Shown here: positions 18,922 to 31,273 of the stretch, piece by piece
Numbering within the stretch: position 1 is the first letter of the stretch
Layout: every line of letters starts with the position of its first letter
Assembly: GCF_002127325.2 (NCBI RefSeq)
Contig: NC_035437.2
Span: 167,182,263-167,246,262, forward strand
Source: Helianthus annuus
Lineage: Eukaryota > Streptophyta > Magnoliopsida > Asterales > Asteraceae
Reading direction: 5' to 3'
Length of the DNA: 64,000 nt
Position numbers and translations under genes: made by a program
The notes under the pieces: model-generated
The model's database searches: none
What the model saw: the letters and a program-made list of their open reading frames with translations, nothing else
Told to the model about the DNA's origin: nothing

Positions 18922-21524
18922 ATGGCTGCTTTACTTGTTTCCATGCTCATCATCATCATCTCCATGGCTGCTCAATCAAGTACACACATTTCCTCTCAAA
19001 CACCCTTCCTTCCTTCTACTTTCCCACATTTTTCTACATGTATTATATGTCATAACTTTAAACATGTAGATCTGATCTGAACATTCACAAATGTGTGTAT
19101 TTTTGTGTGAAGGTGCTACATGGTGTGTGTGTAAAAAAGGTGGACAAGATAAAGTGCTACAACAAGCCATAGACTACGCTTGTGGTAACGGAGCTGACTG
19201 CACCCAGACGCACCAAGGTGGCAAGTGTTTCAACCCTGACACCATTCTTGACCATTGTAACTATGCAGTCAATAGTTATTTTCAGAACAAGGGCCAGGCC
19301 CCTGGCTCATGTGATTTCTCCGGTGCAGCCATGGTCACTACCACAGATCCCAGTTAGTGTCTCCTTTTTTTTTTTTGTTTTAAGTTGATTAAATTAATTA
19401 TTTATTTATTTTTAGTTAGTTTACTTATTTTTTTATGTTAGGTGCTAATGGGTGTACTTATCCCACGTCTGCAAGGTATGTATGTTGTCCTTTTGAAACC
19501 TTATATTTTATTTATGAAAATACGTTTAAACTTTAAAGTAAAGATTTATGAAAGTATTTTGGTCCTTGGTTTCATGAACCGGGTCGGTAAACTAGAAAAC
19601 CGTGAAAATGAACCGTTTATGTCTCTATCCGGTCTACTTGTTTCGGTTTGTTGGACTGTTAGGTTGATTTCTACGGTTTTTGAATGAATACCCCAACTGG
19701 GGGTGTTAAGGAGTGAGTTGCTCGTAAGCTACTTGGCTTGATAAATCTCGTGTTGAGCCGAGCTTAAACACCTACTCGGCTTGATAAATCTCGTTTTGAG
19801 TCGAGCTTAAACACGCACGAGCCCACATTTATGCTTACAAGTCTAAAAAAATAATATTTATCTACTTACATATTACCCATGTTAATTATTAATTATTATT
19901 ATAGAAATCCATGATAAATCACACATGTTATTTATTTATTTCTATTATTTATTTATTTTACTTTTTTAACGGCAACTTTAAAATCACACATGTTATTTAT
20001 TTATTTTTATTATTTATTTATTTTATTTTTTTGAACGACAACTTTGAATTACTCACAGATATTATGATAAAAATTGTTAATAAATAATAAACGAACCTCA
20101 GCCGATTTTGAAAAACTTATTTACGAGCTGAGTAAAGCTTAGGCTCGACTAGACTCATTTACAACCTTAACCGCTAGTCTGCTACTAAGGAGGCTTTTAG
20201 CTTTTTTATCCAATTATACATTTTTACATGAATAAAAACTTGTACCAAATTTATCAAAACACAAACAATGTTAAATGCTTTTTATCTATAAACGAAATCT
20301 TAACGAAAACAATGAATTTAGAGTAAACCGTGTCCACGAGGTTTGGTCACTTTTGACACTTTAGTGCAAAACTCAAACCTCTTGAATCTGTGTCCTTGTG
20401 GTTTCAGTTTTGTTGTTATTTTCATACATAATCAAAAGTTTTGTTGTTATTTTCATACAAAATCAAAAAGTTTTGTTGTTATTTTCATACAAAATCAAAA
20501 GCTTGTTAATTTTTTCAGTTAGCATCTAATTTTTTTTTGTCTTTTCTCTCCCTTTAATGAAGGGCAAAATTGTATTTTAACGTTTTATTACAACAAATTA
20601 AAAAAATAACAACAAAATTGAAACTTTCACAACGTTTGAGTTTAAAGACTCTAGTATGTTGTACGGTTAAGTAGATACATTTTGGAAGTTTACTCATAAA
20701 TTTATATTTTGTTACGTCAACTGTTTTGGTGAAAAGATTTAGTAGCCCCCCACATGTGATTTGTACAGTGTATATTGTACGGTTAAGTAGTGATGATGCT
20801 GTGAGACTTGAGCCTCTGCCCAATAAATTTGTCCGCATCGAACCCACCGACGACAAGACCTGGTCCACATATATAACCCATAATCACAACCGTTGGATCA
20901 ACCCCAAATCACATTTTGAGATGTGTGTGCTAATCTTTTTAAATACTAAAATATTTGGTTTTTACCTTTAACTCTGGGGTTGAAAATTAAAGGTTTAGGG
21001 TTTAAGGTTAAAAACAACGTTAAAAGTTAATTATACAAATGGCCTATGTGGTTTGGCTTGGTTCACTTCGTTAGGGTTTAAGTTTTAAAAGTTGCAAGTT
21101 TGAGTTTTATGGGTCTATTTTTGTAAAAGGTTTGGAATCTAACGCTAACTTTTGTTGAATTTACATAAAATGACCAAAATACCCTTGAGTAAATGTGTGA
21201 CGTGGACCAAACCACATAGTCCATTTTAAACTTTATTACATATTTATGGCTTTAACAATCGAATAAATCAACGAATAATATTGATGGGTATGCGTTACAC
21301 ATATCGTTATGTTATGCAGTGGGTCTACAAACACTCGTACACCGGGTTCTTCGTTTGGCAACACTCCGTCGACAACTGGTGGGTTAGGTGGTGGAATGGG
21401 AAACTTGGGTCCGTCTGCATCCGATGACATTAGCCATGGTGGGGTTAGGTTACATCAACAAACCAACATTTTCGGGTTTTTGGCTATTGTAGTTGCCGGA
21501 GTGGTGATGCTTGCTTGGGGTTAA
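18922..21524 (+). CDS. PDCB1: Plasmodesmata callose-binding protein (X8 domain, PDCB1-like)
   Basis: Four exons (18922-18979, 19113-19352, 19442-19475, 21320-21524) give a 178-residue protein with GT-AG introns. It has a signal peptide (hydrophobic residues about 4-17), then a cysteine-rich X8 carbohydrate-binding domain from WCVCKKGG (about 23-108). A Ser/Thr/Gly-rich linker and a C-terminal hydrophobic tail (IFGFLAIVVAGVVMLAWG) follow, the usual GPI-anchor signal. PDCB proteins sit at plasmodesmal necks, bind callose and lower cell-to-cell movement. The short exon 3 splits the end of the X8 domain, as I recall for this family. Intron 3 (1.84 kb) carries repeats. The gene looks intact. Its pairing with the helicase supports the PDCB1 assignment over other X8 proteins. 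Confidence 0.9.
19697..20171. repeat. Degraded Ac-like MITE of the GAGCTCG family in PDCB intron 3
   Basis: The ends resemble TAGGGGTGTAAACGAG (left GGGGGTGTTAAGGAGTG; right ...CTCATTTACAACCTTAA). The interior is rich in GCTCG/CGAGC words, as in the better copies at 40442, 52076, 58734 and 63663. It contains an internal duplication (CTTGGCTTGATAAATCTCG, twice). Boundaries are approximate and no clean duplication was found. Confidence 0.45.
20407..20501 (+). repeat. Minisatellite, about 3 copies of a 31-33 bp unit
   Basis: Unit TTTTGTTGTTATTTTCATAC followed by A-rich sequence, repeated three times with one- to two-base length differences, inside PDCB intron 3. Confidence 0.75.
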
Positions 21525-22157
21525 TGAAAAATGGGGTTTTGTATTTGTTTTTGGTGGTATGTTGGTGTCTCCTCCCTGATTTATGTGGAATATATGTAAC
21601 ATTTAGTGTAGGGTTTTTATTATTAGTTCTATTTTGATTTTCAATGGGTTATTTCTCGTTTCAAATTTTGCTAGTGGTGGTATCGGTCTCTTATTCGCGT
21701 AATCGCGTTCTTTGTTGGTTGTGTAATGAATTTGTTAAGTTCGTATAAAGACTTATTTTTTATAATTTTGCGTAAAATTTTTACTAGATAATCATACAAT
21801 TTTTTATTTTAAATAAAAAATCTATCAAGTGACCATATTAACTTGTAAGTATTTGATCTTACATGCCTACATGATAAATGAGTCAGATGAATACACATAG
21901 AACTGTTTTGTTAACAAAACACTGATACGCAAAGTCTGATTATACCTTTTTAAAATAAATGATAAAAATATATTAATAAAGTACTCATATTAAAGAGTTA
22001 AAAATGCTCGATTTTTTGGTATAATTTGTTTTTCTATAAATAATATCGTACAAAATATAACGGGGGAAAATAGTAAACTGACTCAACTCCGTTTGCCTAT
22101 AAAATATAAATATTAAATGCGTCACGTGTGTCGCTTTCTGTTGCCTCTTATACTTTT
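21525..22157. other. 3' flank of the PDCB-like gene
   Basis: Probable 3' UTR in the first 200 bp or so, then AT-rich DNA with no recognisable coding sequence or repeat termini. Confidence 0.4.
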
Positions 22158-22160
22158 TAA

Positions 22161-22518
22161 GACCATGCGTAGTGGTAAGGGTGAATAATGCTCCCACCCT
22201 TGGACGTTTTCCGCCATGTGGCAGTACATTCAGCCAGGGGCACTATTGGGCGTTTCTATAAAATGGGTGTAGTGGGGATGCAGACATTATGTTAAATGGT
22301 GTAGAGAATTAAATAAAAATAAAAAAACCAACAAAAAAACCTATTGGATTAAAAAAAGGAAGCTTAAATGCTATTGGCCAAACAAATATGTTCCAAGCGT
22401 GATTTAAAACACGCCTGCGGGATTTTTTTTGCCGGATCACGCCGGCGGGGGTGGGGCGGCGACGTTTTTGAGCGTGTTTGGGGGATCACGCCGGAGATGA
22501 TGCCTACTACGGGTGGTC
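22161..22518. mobile_element. Tourist-like (PIF/Harbinger) MITE, 358 bp
   Basis: Ends GACCATGCGTAGTGG and (complement of right) GACCACCCGTAGTAGG. Both flanks are TAA (22158-22160, 22519-22521). Three-base TAA duplications with GRCC...GTAGTG ends are typical of Tourist MITEs. It has no ORF and a GC-rich right half. Confidence 0.78.
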
Positions 22519-22572
22519 TAAGTTAAGATTATTATGTGCTGGAACCTTTTCCATATAGATATAGATATACAC

Positions 22573-23452
22573 CAGTGGCGGACTTAATGTATACCGAGCC
22601 GTAGCACGGGCTACGGCTCAACTTTTTATCGGCAGTGTAATTTTTTTTTTCTGTTGAACCACTACAGGGACACTCTTAAAAAAAGTCTGTAAGCCCAAAT
22701 CAATTGAAAATAATAAATCCAATTGCCTAATATGTTAGCCCAAATCAAATGAAGATTGTAAATAATAAGCTCAATTGCCTAATATGTTAGCCCAAATTAA
22801 TAAAACAAGCCCTGAAGTTTTAATGCACGGCAAGGATACCAAACGTCAATTATCTTTCTCAATTCTCATCATCAAACGTCTGCCACTCTGCTGCGCTTGA
22901 CTTTCTCATCGTCAAACGTCTGCACGACAAGTTTTAATGAATTGCTGCTCGTCTTGACTTTTTTGAGTATTGAATTCGTGATTAAGGATTGAGACTGTCT
23001 GACTTCAGCAGTTCAGCGGCTGAATTTGTGGTCGTGGGTATTGAGTCTGACTTCATCGGCTCTGATTCTGATTAAGGATATAAGGTAAATAAATCACTAA
23101 ATCTTGTCTTTTTTGGAGTGTGTTTTACTTTATTTATTAATTGATTTGTTTGGTTTTTTGGGTAATTGATAAACCTAGCCCATTAGCCCAAACGCAAAAC
23201 AATAATAAAACTCAAACATGCTCGGATTTTCTTGAATAGTGTCATGGTTTGTACTGTCGAAAAGGAATTTTTTAATAAAGTAAAAGATGACGATGTGATG
23301 GAACGATTTTAAGCTATGAAAAAAGAAAATGACAAATCTATTAGGTATTTGTTTTATTTTATTTATTTATTGTCGTTTTTTTAATACTGTATGATTGCAC
23401 GGTAAAAATTTTTTTGGGATACCCCTGATTTAATGGGCTAGTTCCGCCACTG
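22573..23452. mobile_element. hAT remnant, 880 bp, with transposase C-terminal relic
   Basis: Termini CAGTGGCGGACTT and the complement of GTTCCGCCACTG match the Tip100-like ends of the 4068 element. The flanking octamers ATATACAC and ATATATAG agree at six of eight positions, a decayed duplication. A short piece of hAT transposase tail remains inside (23241-23336). Confidence 0.72.
23241..23336 (+). pseudogene. hAT transposase C-terminal fragment
   Basis: One frame reads VMVCTVEKEFFNKVKDDD, then VMERF, a stop, and AMKK. This matches the familiar tail of hAT transposases, which closes the dimerisation domain with an LVCYVEK...RFQ.MK type ending. Upstream coding sequence is gone. Confidence 0.6.
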
Positions 23453-23709
23453 ATATATAGTATATCTTGGCTATTTAGGCTTTCCAACTACACGCCTTTG
23501 TTCAAACACACAATTTAACATTTTGTTTTGGAAGGCGGGGATAATATTAACAAACTACCATACTAGCAAGTCGCTAGAAAGTCCAAATTACATCATACAT
23601 TGTTTGGGACAATTTAACTCTAGATTGTCAAATTCAACTACATGTATTTATTGAATATGTCCAAATATATAAGAGCATACCTGAGCCTTTATTGACTCAA
23701 TTTCAACCC

Positions 23710-24340
23710 AAAGCCATCAATTTTTTTTGAATGGCTTAAGCAAGTTGCTGAAGGTACAGTACAAACAGAATGAAATGGTCCAGACAAAAGTAGGCACAGA
23801 CCTTAACACAGAAAGCAACATGGGAAAATTTATAAATTCAAATTTGTTCCACTTCTCCCAGTCCAACTCCTGAATGTTTGCTTTTGCTCGCCGCGTCCAC
23901 AGATAAGAGGAAGCCTTGATGTCGCCCAAGATTTTTGAGAAGGTTGTTTACCATTGAAGATGATGTCGTTTCTGGCCTTCCACAACATCCAACAGGTTGT
24001 AGCTATGATAACCTCGAAGGCTTTTGATCTTGCTTTGTTTACCCGAACCTGTCCTTCATCGTCTGGTCCCCAATCCGTTTATCAAGCCAAAAAAGAGTGT
24101 TGTTGCCGCAACCTATTTTCACCACAATTTTGTTACATGTGTCAATGAAGCGAGTTCCTTGATCTGTTCCAACCTAATGATGTTTTTCCGAACCCCACCC
24201 AAGGTTGCTTTGACTGGAATGCACTCCCATTTTCTCGGGCTTCGGTGTATTGCTGTAATAGTTTTTGCCCAAAGTTGTGACCCTTCGCTTTTGAACCGGA
24301 CGTGCTACTTGATTAAAAGTGCGCAATTTGTGGAAGAGAG
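23710..24340 (-). pseudogene. LINE (L1-type) reverse-transcriptase C-terminal remnant
   Basis: In three interleaved minus-strand frames I read GSQLWAKTITAIHRSPRKWE, NNTLFWLDKRIGDQ and CWMLWKARNDIIFNGK, then a weak TRRAKANIQELDWEKWNKFEF. These are the ordered blocks of the region after reverse transcriptase in plant L1-like LINEs (zf-RVT region). Several frameshifts and stops separate them. A T-rich stretch at 23718-23727 may mark the poly(A) end. Confidence 0.72.
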
Positions 24341-25006
24341 GCTTCCACAAAGGTATATTCGAAATTATATAACGAATTATGTTATATCATTAGCATGGCG
24401 AAATGGTAAACAACGTCACTTTATATTACAAAAAAAGTCTTTACCATGAAGTAGCTTTTATTATATGTACGACAAAGATAAAAATAAACACGTAACAATG
24501 CCATACCTAAAATTTTATATAGTATCGTATTTTTAAACTCATAAGTGAAAAACAAAATACGATTAAAATCAACATTAATAATAGAGATAAGAGATCATGT
24601 ACAAGTGAGAAATTTCATACAAAATTTAGGGGAGAATCACGGCCGTGCCTGCTCGTGTCTTTCTCAATTTAAGAAGGGAAGAGTATGATGATACTTTCTC
24701 CCTTGAACTAGTTTCCCTCTTGATTTTCAGACGGCTACAACCTTTGCATACGTTTATATTTTTTTTTTTTATAAAAATTACACCGTATTAACGAGCATTT
24801 CATTCTCTTTAATTCGAGCAGAATATTGCTATAGTTTTTTTAAATTTTTTTACAAGATACGTGATTACACATTCAATGTAAACCATTACGTAAAGCCACG
24901 TGTTAATACATTGACCAAGGTAATCTTCAAGATTCCAAAACACCATTTGTGTTTTATTATTTTATTTTATTTTTGTATTTCAAAGATCTAACGATTTGAA
25001 TAGGCA
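24341..25006. other. AT-rich intergenic DNA
   Basis: No gene, RNA gene or repeat terminus recognised. T-rich runs occur near 24765 and 24840. Confidence 0.4.
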
Positions 25007-25225
25007 ATGGCTATGGAATTGGGTATGTACAACATCAGGGTAAACTCGATTAATCCGGGGCTGTTAACAGAGTGGTGGTTAAAAAAACTGTTCCTTTAAT
25101 CCAGCCTCAACCAGACTAGTCAGGTATCCAATTCATGACTCGTGTCTGCGTCCGTAAGCGGCAATGTGTTCATTGCCGATGCGGGTGCAACGCTGCCAGG
25201 TGTCCCGATTTTCTTTTCACTTTAG
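25007..25225 (+). pseudogene. Short-chain dehydrogenase/reductase (SDR) 3' fragment
   Basis: The sequence reads MAMELGMYNIRVNSINPGLL, a classical SDR segment (after the YxxxK site: RVNSI.PG). After a stop and a frame change it continues VSGNVFIADAGATLPGVPIFF and ends SL before a stop. That ending matches the C-terminus of plant SDRs annotated as 3-oxoacyl-ACP reductase-like. The catalytic and NAD-binding parts are absent, and about 30 codons of the middle are missing or scrambled. Confidence 0.7.
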
Positions 25226-26938
25226 ATCCTAGATGCAGTTGAAGCTAGTTAATAAAATATGCCTGAGTTTCTAACGTATGAGGAGTATTATAAAAATGAG
25301 AACTTTTAGCATCTTCATTCTTTATTTTTAATTTTTTTTTATAATTTAGTGATCATGAAGACTCGTGGGTAAACTTACGGGTCCCAACAATACAGTGAAT
25401 GTAACTTTACGTGAAGCATATTTTGCTTTGTATGTGCGAATATTGTACCGAAACTCGGTAGAATCGAATACACAGTTAATCATTGAATCTTTATTGTGTA
25501 AAACATTCTCTCGCTCGGTTTGTGTTGTAACGTTGATTCCGCACTCGTTACGGCATCCGAAACAAGAAATCATCATAGTCCGACAATCCGTATCGGGACC
25601 TACAATATCAATATTGGCCTGTGTAAGAACCATGTGGTATCAATATTGGCTTGTGTAGAAACCATGCTGTATCATTCGTTACCGGAACCAAAGAATTTCT
25701 CTCAAAACAAACACCTGAAGATTTCTTAAGCTACAACCACTACCAGTCTACCACTGTTACCTAAATCATGGTCAAAATTAGTCCATCATGTTATATGTTT
25801 ATAAGTTTATTGTTATCATTTATTTTAAATTATAAGGTACTTGGGATACTTTTCCCATCAATAATCAAATATACAACACCGTTTCATGTAAATATTCCTC
25901 AATAAATATGTGATATTCATCAAGACATAAATTCGTTATCATGTAAAATCAATTTTAAATAGAAAACCGTGGATCATACAACACATATATTGAAAATGAT
26001 AATCTTGAATTGAGGAGATCAAGATCATGACGGGTTATAGATAATTCTTGATGAATTATTTATCGAGTCTGATAATTGTTAGTTTAAATTAGATAGGTTT
26101 CTGTAGTTGGTTTATTTATTTATATTAATAGTGTTTTAGTAGGGTTAGAACTAGAACGAGTTTAGTATAAATAGATTGTTAGGGTTATTGTATTGGTGTG
26201 AGTGGAACAAGTTTGCTCAATATCGTGCTTGTGTGTTCGATTAAAGGCCTGATTTTCCAATATATATAACGAACCATTAGGCCCAACCAAGTAAAAGCCT
26301 GATAGTGAGGGGTCATAATTAATTAAGCCCAACCAAATAAAAGAATTGAAACATAGGCCCAAGTCTTGTGTTTTATAAAGTTAATAACTGTTAAACCAAT
26401 ATAATATGAAACCTAGTGGCTTCTTCACGTGTTCTTCGTTAGTTCGTTTGCTTGCAGGTTTGAACTTTGAATCTCCCGTTTCTATCTATTGTTCATCAAT
26501 CACACACACTGATAAGAATCGTGAAGGTCCAAAAGAGTTAATTGTCTATTCAAGAAGGGGTAAAACGCAAAGTGGCTAGAGGGGCACACGTTAGTATTAA
26601 TAGGATGGGAATAATCATGTGAGTTAGTTATGAATTTTGTTAGACATTAGTGGCTCTTGCATCATGCAATGAGAGAGGGAATATCCCTGGATTGTTAGTG
26701 GTCCTTTTCAATCTTTCTTTTGTAATTCTCTTACGTATTCAATCAAATTCCCATCCTTCTCACTGTTGCTCTTATTATTTTCAGTTCATTGTTCATTAAT
26801 TCTCAAACCTATTTCCATTACAAACCGATTAACTGCTCTTGTTTGAGTCTGATACTCATCATTGGTCCGACCTACCTTTGACCTGCCGTTAATTTGTTTT
26901 CCGGTGACCTGTTTCTTCGTTTTCCGGTGACCTTCAAC
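25226..26938. other. Upstream of the gypsy polyprotein; 5' LTR not delimited
   Basis: No gene recognised. The part from about 26520 to 26880 (pyrimidine-rich, CTTTTGTAATTCTCTTACG near 26720) looks like an LTR or leader of the gypsy element that starts at 26939. However, I see no TGGTATCAGAGC-type primer binding site and no 3' LTR to compare with. The region before that is AT-rich with no diagnostic features. Confidence 0.35.
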
Positions 26939-27690
26939 ATGGAAACTCGTACAAACTCCAGATTAGATGCTCAGGATTCTCAAATCAAACAGTTACAGTC
27001 AGATGTGACTGACATTCGTGGGTCGTTACAGGCGATGGGTAGTTCGCTACAGTCTCTGGAGATGGAACGAGCAGAGTCCGGCGAGTTTAGGAAGGTGGTT
27101 TTGACGTGGATGGCGAAGCAGGATAAGAAAGTGGGGTCCGGTTCGCCGGATTCAGGAGTTTCCGGTGGTGGCTCCGCCGTTGTTGGTGCCGGATCTAGTT
27201 TGGGACCGTCCGATTCATCAACATCACTTCCTTGGGCGGTTAAGAAGGTAAAACTTCCTGAATTTTCTGGTTTTGATCCGCAAGGATGGATTCAAAAAGC
27301 AGATCTATATTTCGATTTGAACAATACACCTGATGAAGGTCGATTACGTTTGGCTCGCTTGAGTATGGTTGGGGTTGCACAACACTGGTTCACCATAATT
27401 ACTCAGGTGCATCCGACCATCTCGTGGCCGGATTTTCAATCGGAATTGCTTCAGAGGTTCAGTGGATTAGAAATCCAGAACCCGTATGAACAGTTGGCGA
27501 CGATTAAACAGGGGGACTCAATCTATGATTACATTGATGATTTTGAGTACCTTCTCTCCCTTGTTCCCCGACTACCGGAATCACAGACGATAGGTTACTT
27601 TGTGGCAGGTTTAAAAGACGATGTGAAGAAGTGGGTCCGTCTTCATCGTCCTCATTCTCGTCTGGACGCGATGTACTTAGCGAAGGACGT
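26939..27690 (+). CDS. Gypsy element C gag, 5' part (interrupted)
   Basis: The ATG at 26939 opens a gag-like protein with an N-terminal coiled-coil-like stretch, a Gly/Ser linker and the retrotransposon gag core (LPEFSGFDPQGWIQKADLYF, WPDFQSELLQRF, GLKDDVKKWV). An upstream in-frame ATG at 26894 adds 15 residues, but 26939 fits the family better. The frame is intact until element B inserts within an Asp-Val pair of codons, duplicating GACGT (27686-27690 and 34970-34974). Confidence 0.88.
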
Positions 27691-29383
27691 TGATGCGTGT
27701 TAGTGTATATATGTTTTTAGATATATATTTAAGCCCTTTTTACACTTTTAGCCAAGTTTTAAATTTATAAAACACGATATTTACTAACACTAAACACACA
27801 TATGGGCAAGTGCACCCATCGTGGACGTAGTATAGTATTGGTAAGATACCGAGGTCGTCCAAGGACACAAGAGCTTTTAATACCGGTTTATCCTCAACGT
27901 CTAATCAAATCAAAAAGGTTAGAAAAATGTTTTAACTAAGAAAAATAAAAACTAACTAAATGCTGAAAATAAAAATAAAATAAAAACAGATAGACAAGAT
28001 GAATCACTTGGTTCCGACACGTGTATTAGTATAACCTTTGATTATTTTCGCACTTTTGCACTTGTTTAAGAGATTATCTTAGTTATTGTAGTAGGCCCCT
28101 CTTTTGAAGGCGACGTTACCCTCAACCCAGTAGTTTGAGTCAGCAAGGATACAATCCTAAAGGGTCGGATTATTGAAAGATAATGAATTAAGTTATTAAT
28201 GCAAATTATGGTAGGCCCCGCTTTTGGCGGTGACGTTACCCTCGGCTAAGTAGTCTGAGTCAGCAGGGATACAGTCCTAAATAGCCGGGTTATAGTATTA
28301 ATAGTAGTTAACTTATGAGGGGGTCAAAGAGTTTGGATCCCCGCCATCCAATACCTATGGGCATTGAAGGAGATCCTACTAAATTTGACCCAGGTCCCAA
28401 GCAGGACCTCTAAACGCTGAACAAGGGCAAGACCCTTACCAAACCGTTCCCTTAACCCCCGACCAGGTAGCCAACATACCTCCATATAGACCGTGGAGAT
28501 ATGAATGGTGAAAATCTTTTATTTTATATAGACAGTAAAATAACGCCAAGACACCACGAACAAACGATAAGGAAAGATCACCTTCAACATAAGTAACTAG
28601 TTATTAAAGTCATTAATACAAAACCAAATAAAAAGTGCAAAAGATTAAAAATAAAAAGTATTATACTAAACACTTGTCTTCACCAAGTGATGTAAGAGAC
28701 TTAGGCAAACATGGCCTTGATTTTCAAGAACTCTTACGATCAATCTTGGATCCCGAGACGACTCACACACTCTACGATGGACAATGGATGATGGTGGTGG
28801 ATGATGGTGTTATGGTGGTGGTGGGTGGTGGATGAGGTGTGAGAGAGGTGGTGTGCCAAGGGATGAGAGAGAATGAAGCCAAGCTCCTCTATTTATAGGC
28901 TGAACAGAAGGCTGGACACGGCCCCGTGTCCGCTGGACACGGCCCCGTGCCCGCCTGACACTCTCTCTCTTCATTAATTGTAATTGCGAATTACAATTAA
29001 TGCGCCTGCTGTACTTTCACCACGCCCCCGTGCTAGCTGGACACGGCCCCGTGGTGGGCAATGGAAGCTTCTACTGGTTTGTCTTTTCTGCTGCTTCCTG
29101 GGCACGCCCCCGTGTTCGCTGGACACGGTGCGTGTTCAGACTCTGTTTCCTTCTTTTTGCCTTGGGAGGTGCCGTTGAGGGTCCGGGCAGTCCACTTTTG
29201 TTCCTTTTCTTGTATTTATGGTAGAATTAGTGGTCTTTTTGCTTCTTTTGTGATTTTGAGCTCATTTCATCCTGAAAATACAAAAGGAAGACAAAAACAC
29301 TCTTTTTCCAACATTAGTACTTAAAAAGGGTTAGTTTTATGCCTTAATTGATGTGTTTTATATGTTGCATTTTACACACATCA
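27691..29383 (-). repeat. Element B left LTR (3' LTR in element orientation)
   Basis: 1693 bp, TGATGCG...ACACATCA. Contains the diverged tandem 120-bp segment, a minus-strand TATA box at 28890-28897, and three palindrome pairs upstream of it in transcription (28917, 29021, 29103). Confidence 0.93.
28890..28897 (-). promoter_or_regulatory. LTR TATA box (element B, left LTR)
   Basis: The minus strand reads CCTATAAATAGAGG. The nearest palindrome pair lies 20 bp upstream. Confidence 0.65.
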
Positions 29384-31273
29384 AATACCCCCACACTTGA
29401 ACTTTTGCTTGTCCTCAAGCAAAACTCTTTAAATGTGGCTTACACTCCCAAATGGAATAGGTAGAAGAGAAGTTTTTTAGCTTGTCCTAGAGTGTCGGGA
29501 ATCCAAGGTTTTTATAGGCTTTATTTTTATTTATTTACAATCCTATTCGTTATGATTTATTTTGAACTTTTCACAAGATAAACTACTTATTTGGGCATAA
29601 CATCCCTTATTAAAATTCCATTTATATACAAGTTCACATACCTCACGGGAGATCACTCAACACTCGGCCGAAGGTGTATATTTAAGTGAATCACTCGAGA
29701 GCGGCCCGGAACTTACATCTTCCATAGGCTTGCCAAGCAATCAATCCTCCTCTTTTTTAACTTTTTACCTTTGTAAATATCAAGAGGACTTTTGGGGTGA
29801 AGGCTTGGGTTTAAAGGTGGGTGGTTGGTTAGTGGTTAGTAAAAAGGGCGAAAATCGTAACAAGAGTCGGTTTTCGTAGAATACCTTGTTTTTAGTGACT
29901 TATTATTTTTGAAGTATTTCTTCAAACAAGCTTTTGTAGCTTTTGTTTGTTTTTGACTTCATCATCTTTTTTTTTTTTTTTTTTTTTTTTCATGTCACTT
30001 GAAAGGGCAAGTTGACGAAAAACCGAGCTTGTTACTAAAATAAAGGGGAAAAAATGAAAAAGGTTTTTGGTGGGTAAAAATGGTTTTTGGGGTAATGAAA
30101 TGAAAGGTTTAGGCTCAAAGGGGCTATCTAGGGGGATTTTGGGTAGGTAAAAAAAAATGAAAAATAATGGTTTTGAAAGAAAAATGGTTAGTCCTAATGC
30201 CTCCATCATTTACTTACTTGGGTTTAAGTTGGTAAGGACCGGGAATGTATCGTCGTGGCAAGTTCTAGATTTGTAAGGACCGAGCGGCTATTCACACAAG
30301 AAACGAAAAATGAGCATTTAATCTAAATATGTGTATTTTTATGCTCAATAAAGGCTCAAAACTCACTTTTGTGGGAATGGGTTTTTAATGTGACCAAGCA
30401 TATATAATCGAATTTTAAACTAGATTTGTTATGCCGTTTCATAATTTTCTTATGTTGGTTCCTTTTTTATCACGACGCTATCGGTTGTAAACTTGTAAAA
30501 ATATAACCTTTTTAGAACTTGTTCTTCCCAACTTAAACTAAGACAAGTAAATAAATAAAATGAAAAAGTTTTTTGAAAAAATTTGGGGTGTTTAGCGGTT
30601 CCAATAGAGTTTTGTGTAAGGCTTGTGTTTAGGATTTTGCAAAATTTCAAGGTTTTAGCATCCCCCCACACTTAAATTACACATTGTCCTCAATGTGTCC
30701 AAAAACAATATTTTTGGGTGATTAAAATGTATAAAAGTGTGTTAAAAAGCAAATATTTATGTTACTGGCACTCTGGACACGGCCCCGTGTTCACTGGGCA
30801 CGGCCCCGTGGTCAAGTGCCAGTAACAAAAATTTCAGAATTGAAACAGAAGCCTGGACACGGGGGCGTGTCCGCTGAACACGGCCCGTGTCCAGTTACCT
30901 GAACTGGGTGATTTTTCTGCAGGGGTTCAGCACGGGGCCGTGTTGGTTGGGCACGGCCCGTGTTGAGCCTTCTGTGATGGAGATTTTTGTCGGGTTGCTC
31001 TGTTCTTCATGCATGGGTCCATTTTTCTCGTTCCTTTTTTCATCCATTACCACCATGAGTGTGTTTTATTCTCAAAACAACCATCAATCATAAAAACCAT
31101 CATAACATTGCAAATCATAGAGACACATTACACTAAGATAAAAACTACATAGATATTAGACTAATGGAGTTCTAGCCCTATGTTTTTATTTTAATTTAGC
31201 AAAATTTCCAAGAAGATATTAGTCTTGGTTAGATAAGGCTTTGTAGAGCTCCTCCTTTCGGGTACAGTTCTCC

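Noticed and set aside
23954..24449. Plus-strand ORFs in this interval as genes
   Set aside because: They are antisense to a LINE remnant whose ordered motifs are on the minus strand.
26520..26880. Defined 5' LTR and primer binding site for gypsy element C
   Set aside because: No TGGTATCAGAGC-type site and no 3' LTR for comparison; composition alone is not enough.
28635..29324. Several plus-strand ORFs of 64-87 codons, repeated at 34242-34910
   Set aside because: They are shadows in the LTRs of element B, which is transcribed from the minus strand, and their translations are dominated by the palindrome motif (GHGPV-like).
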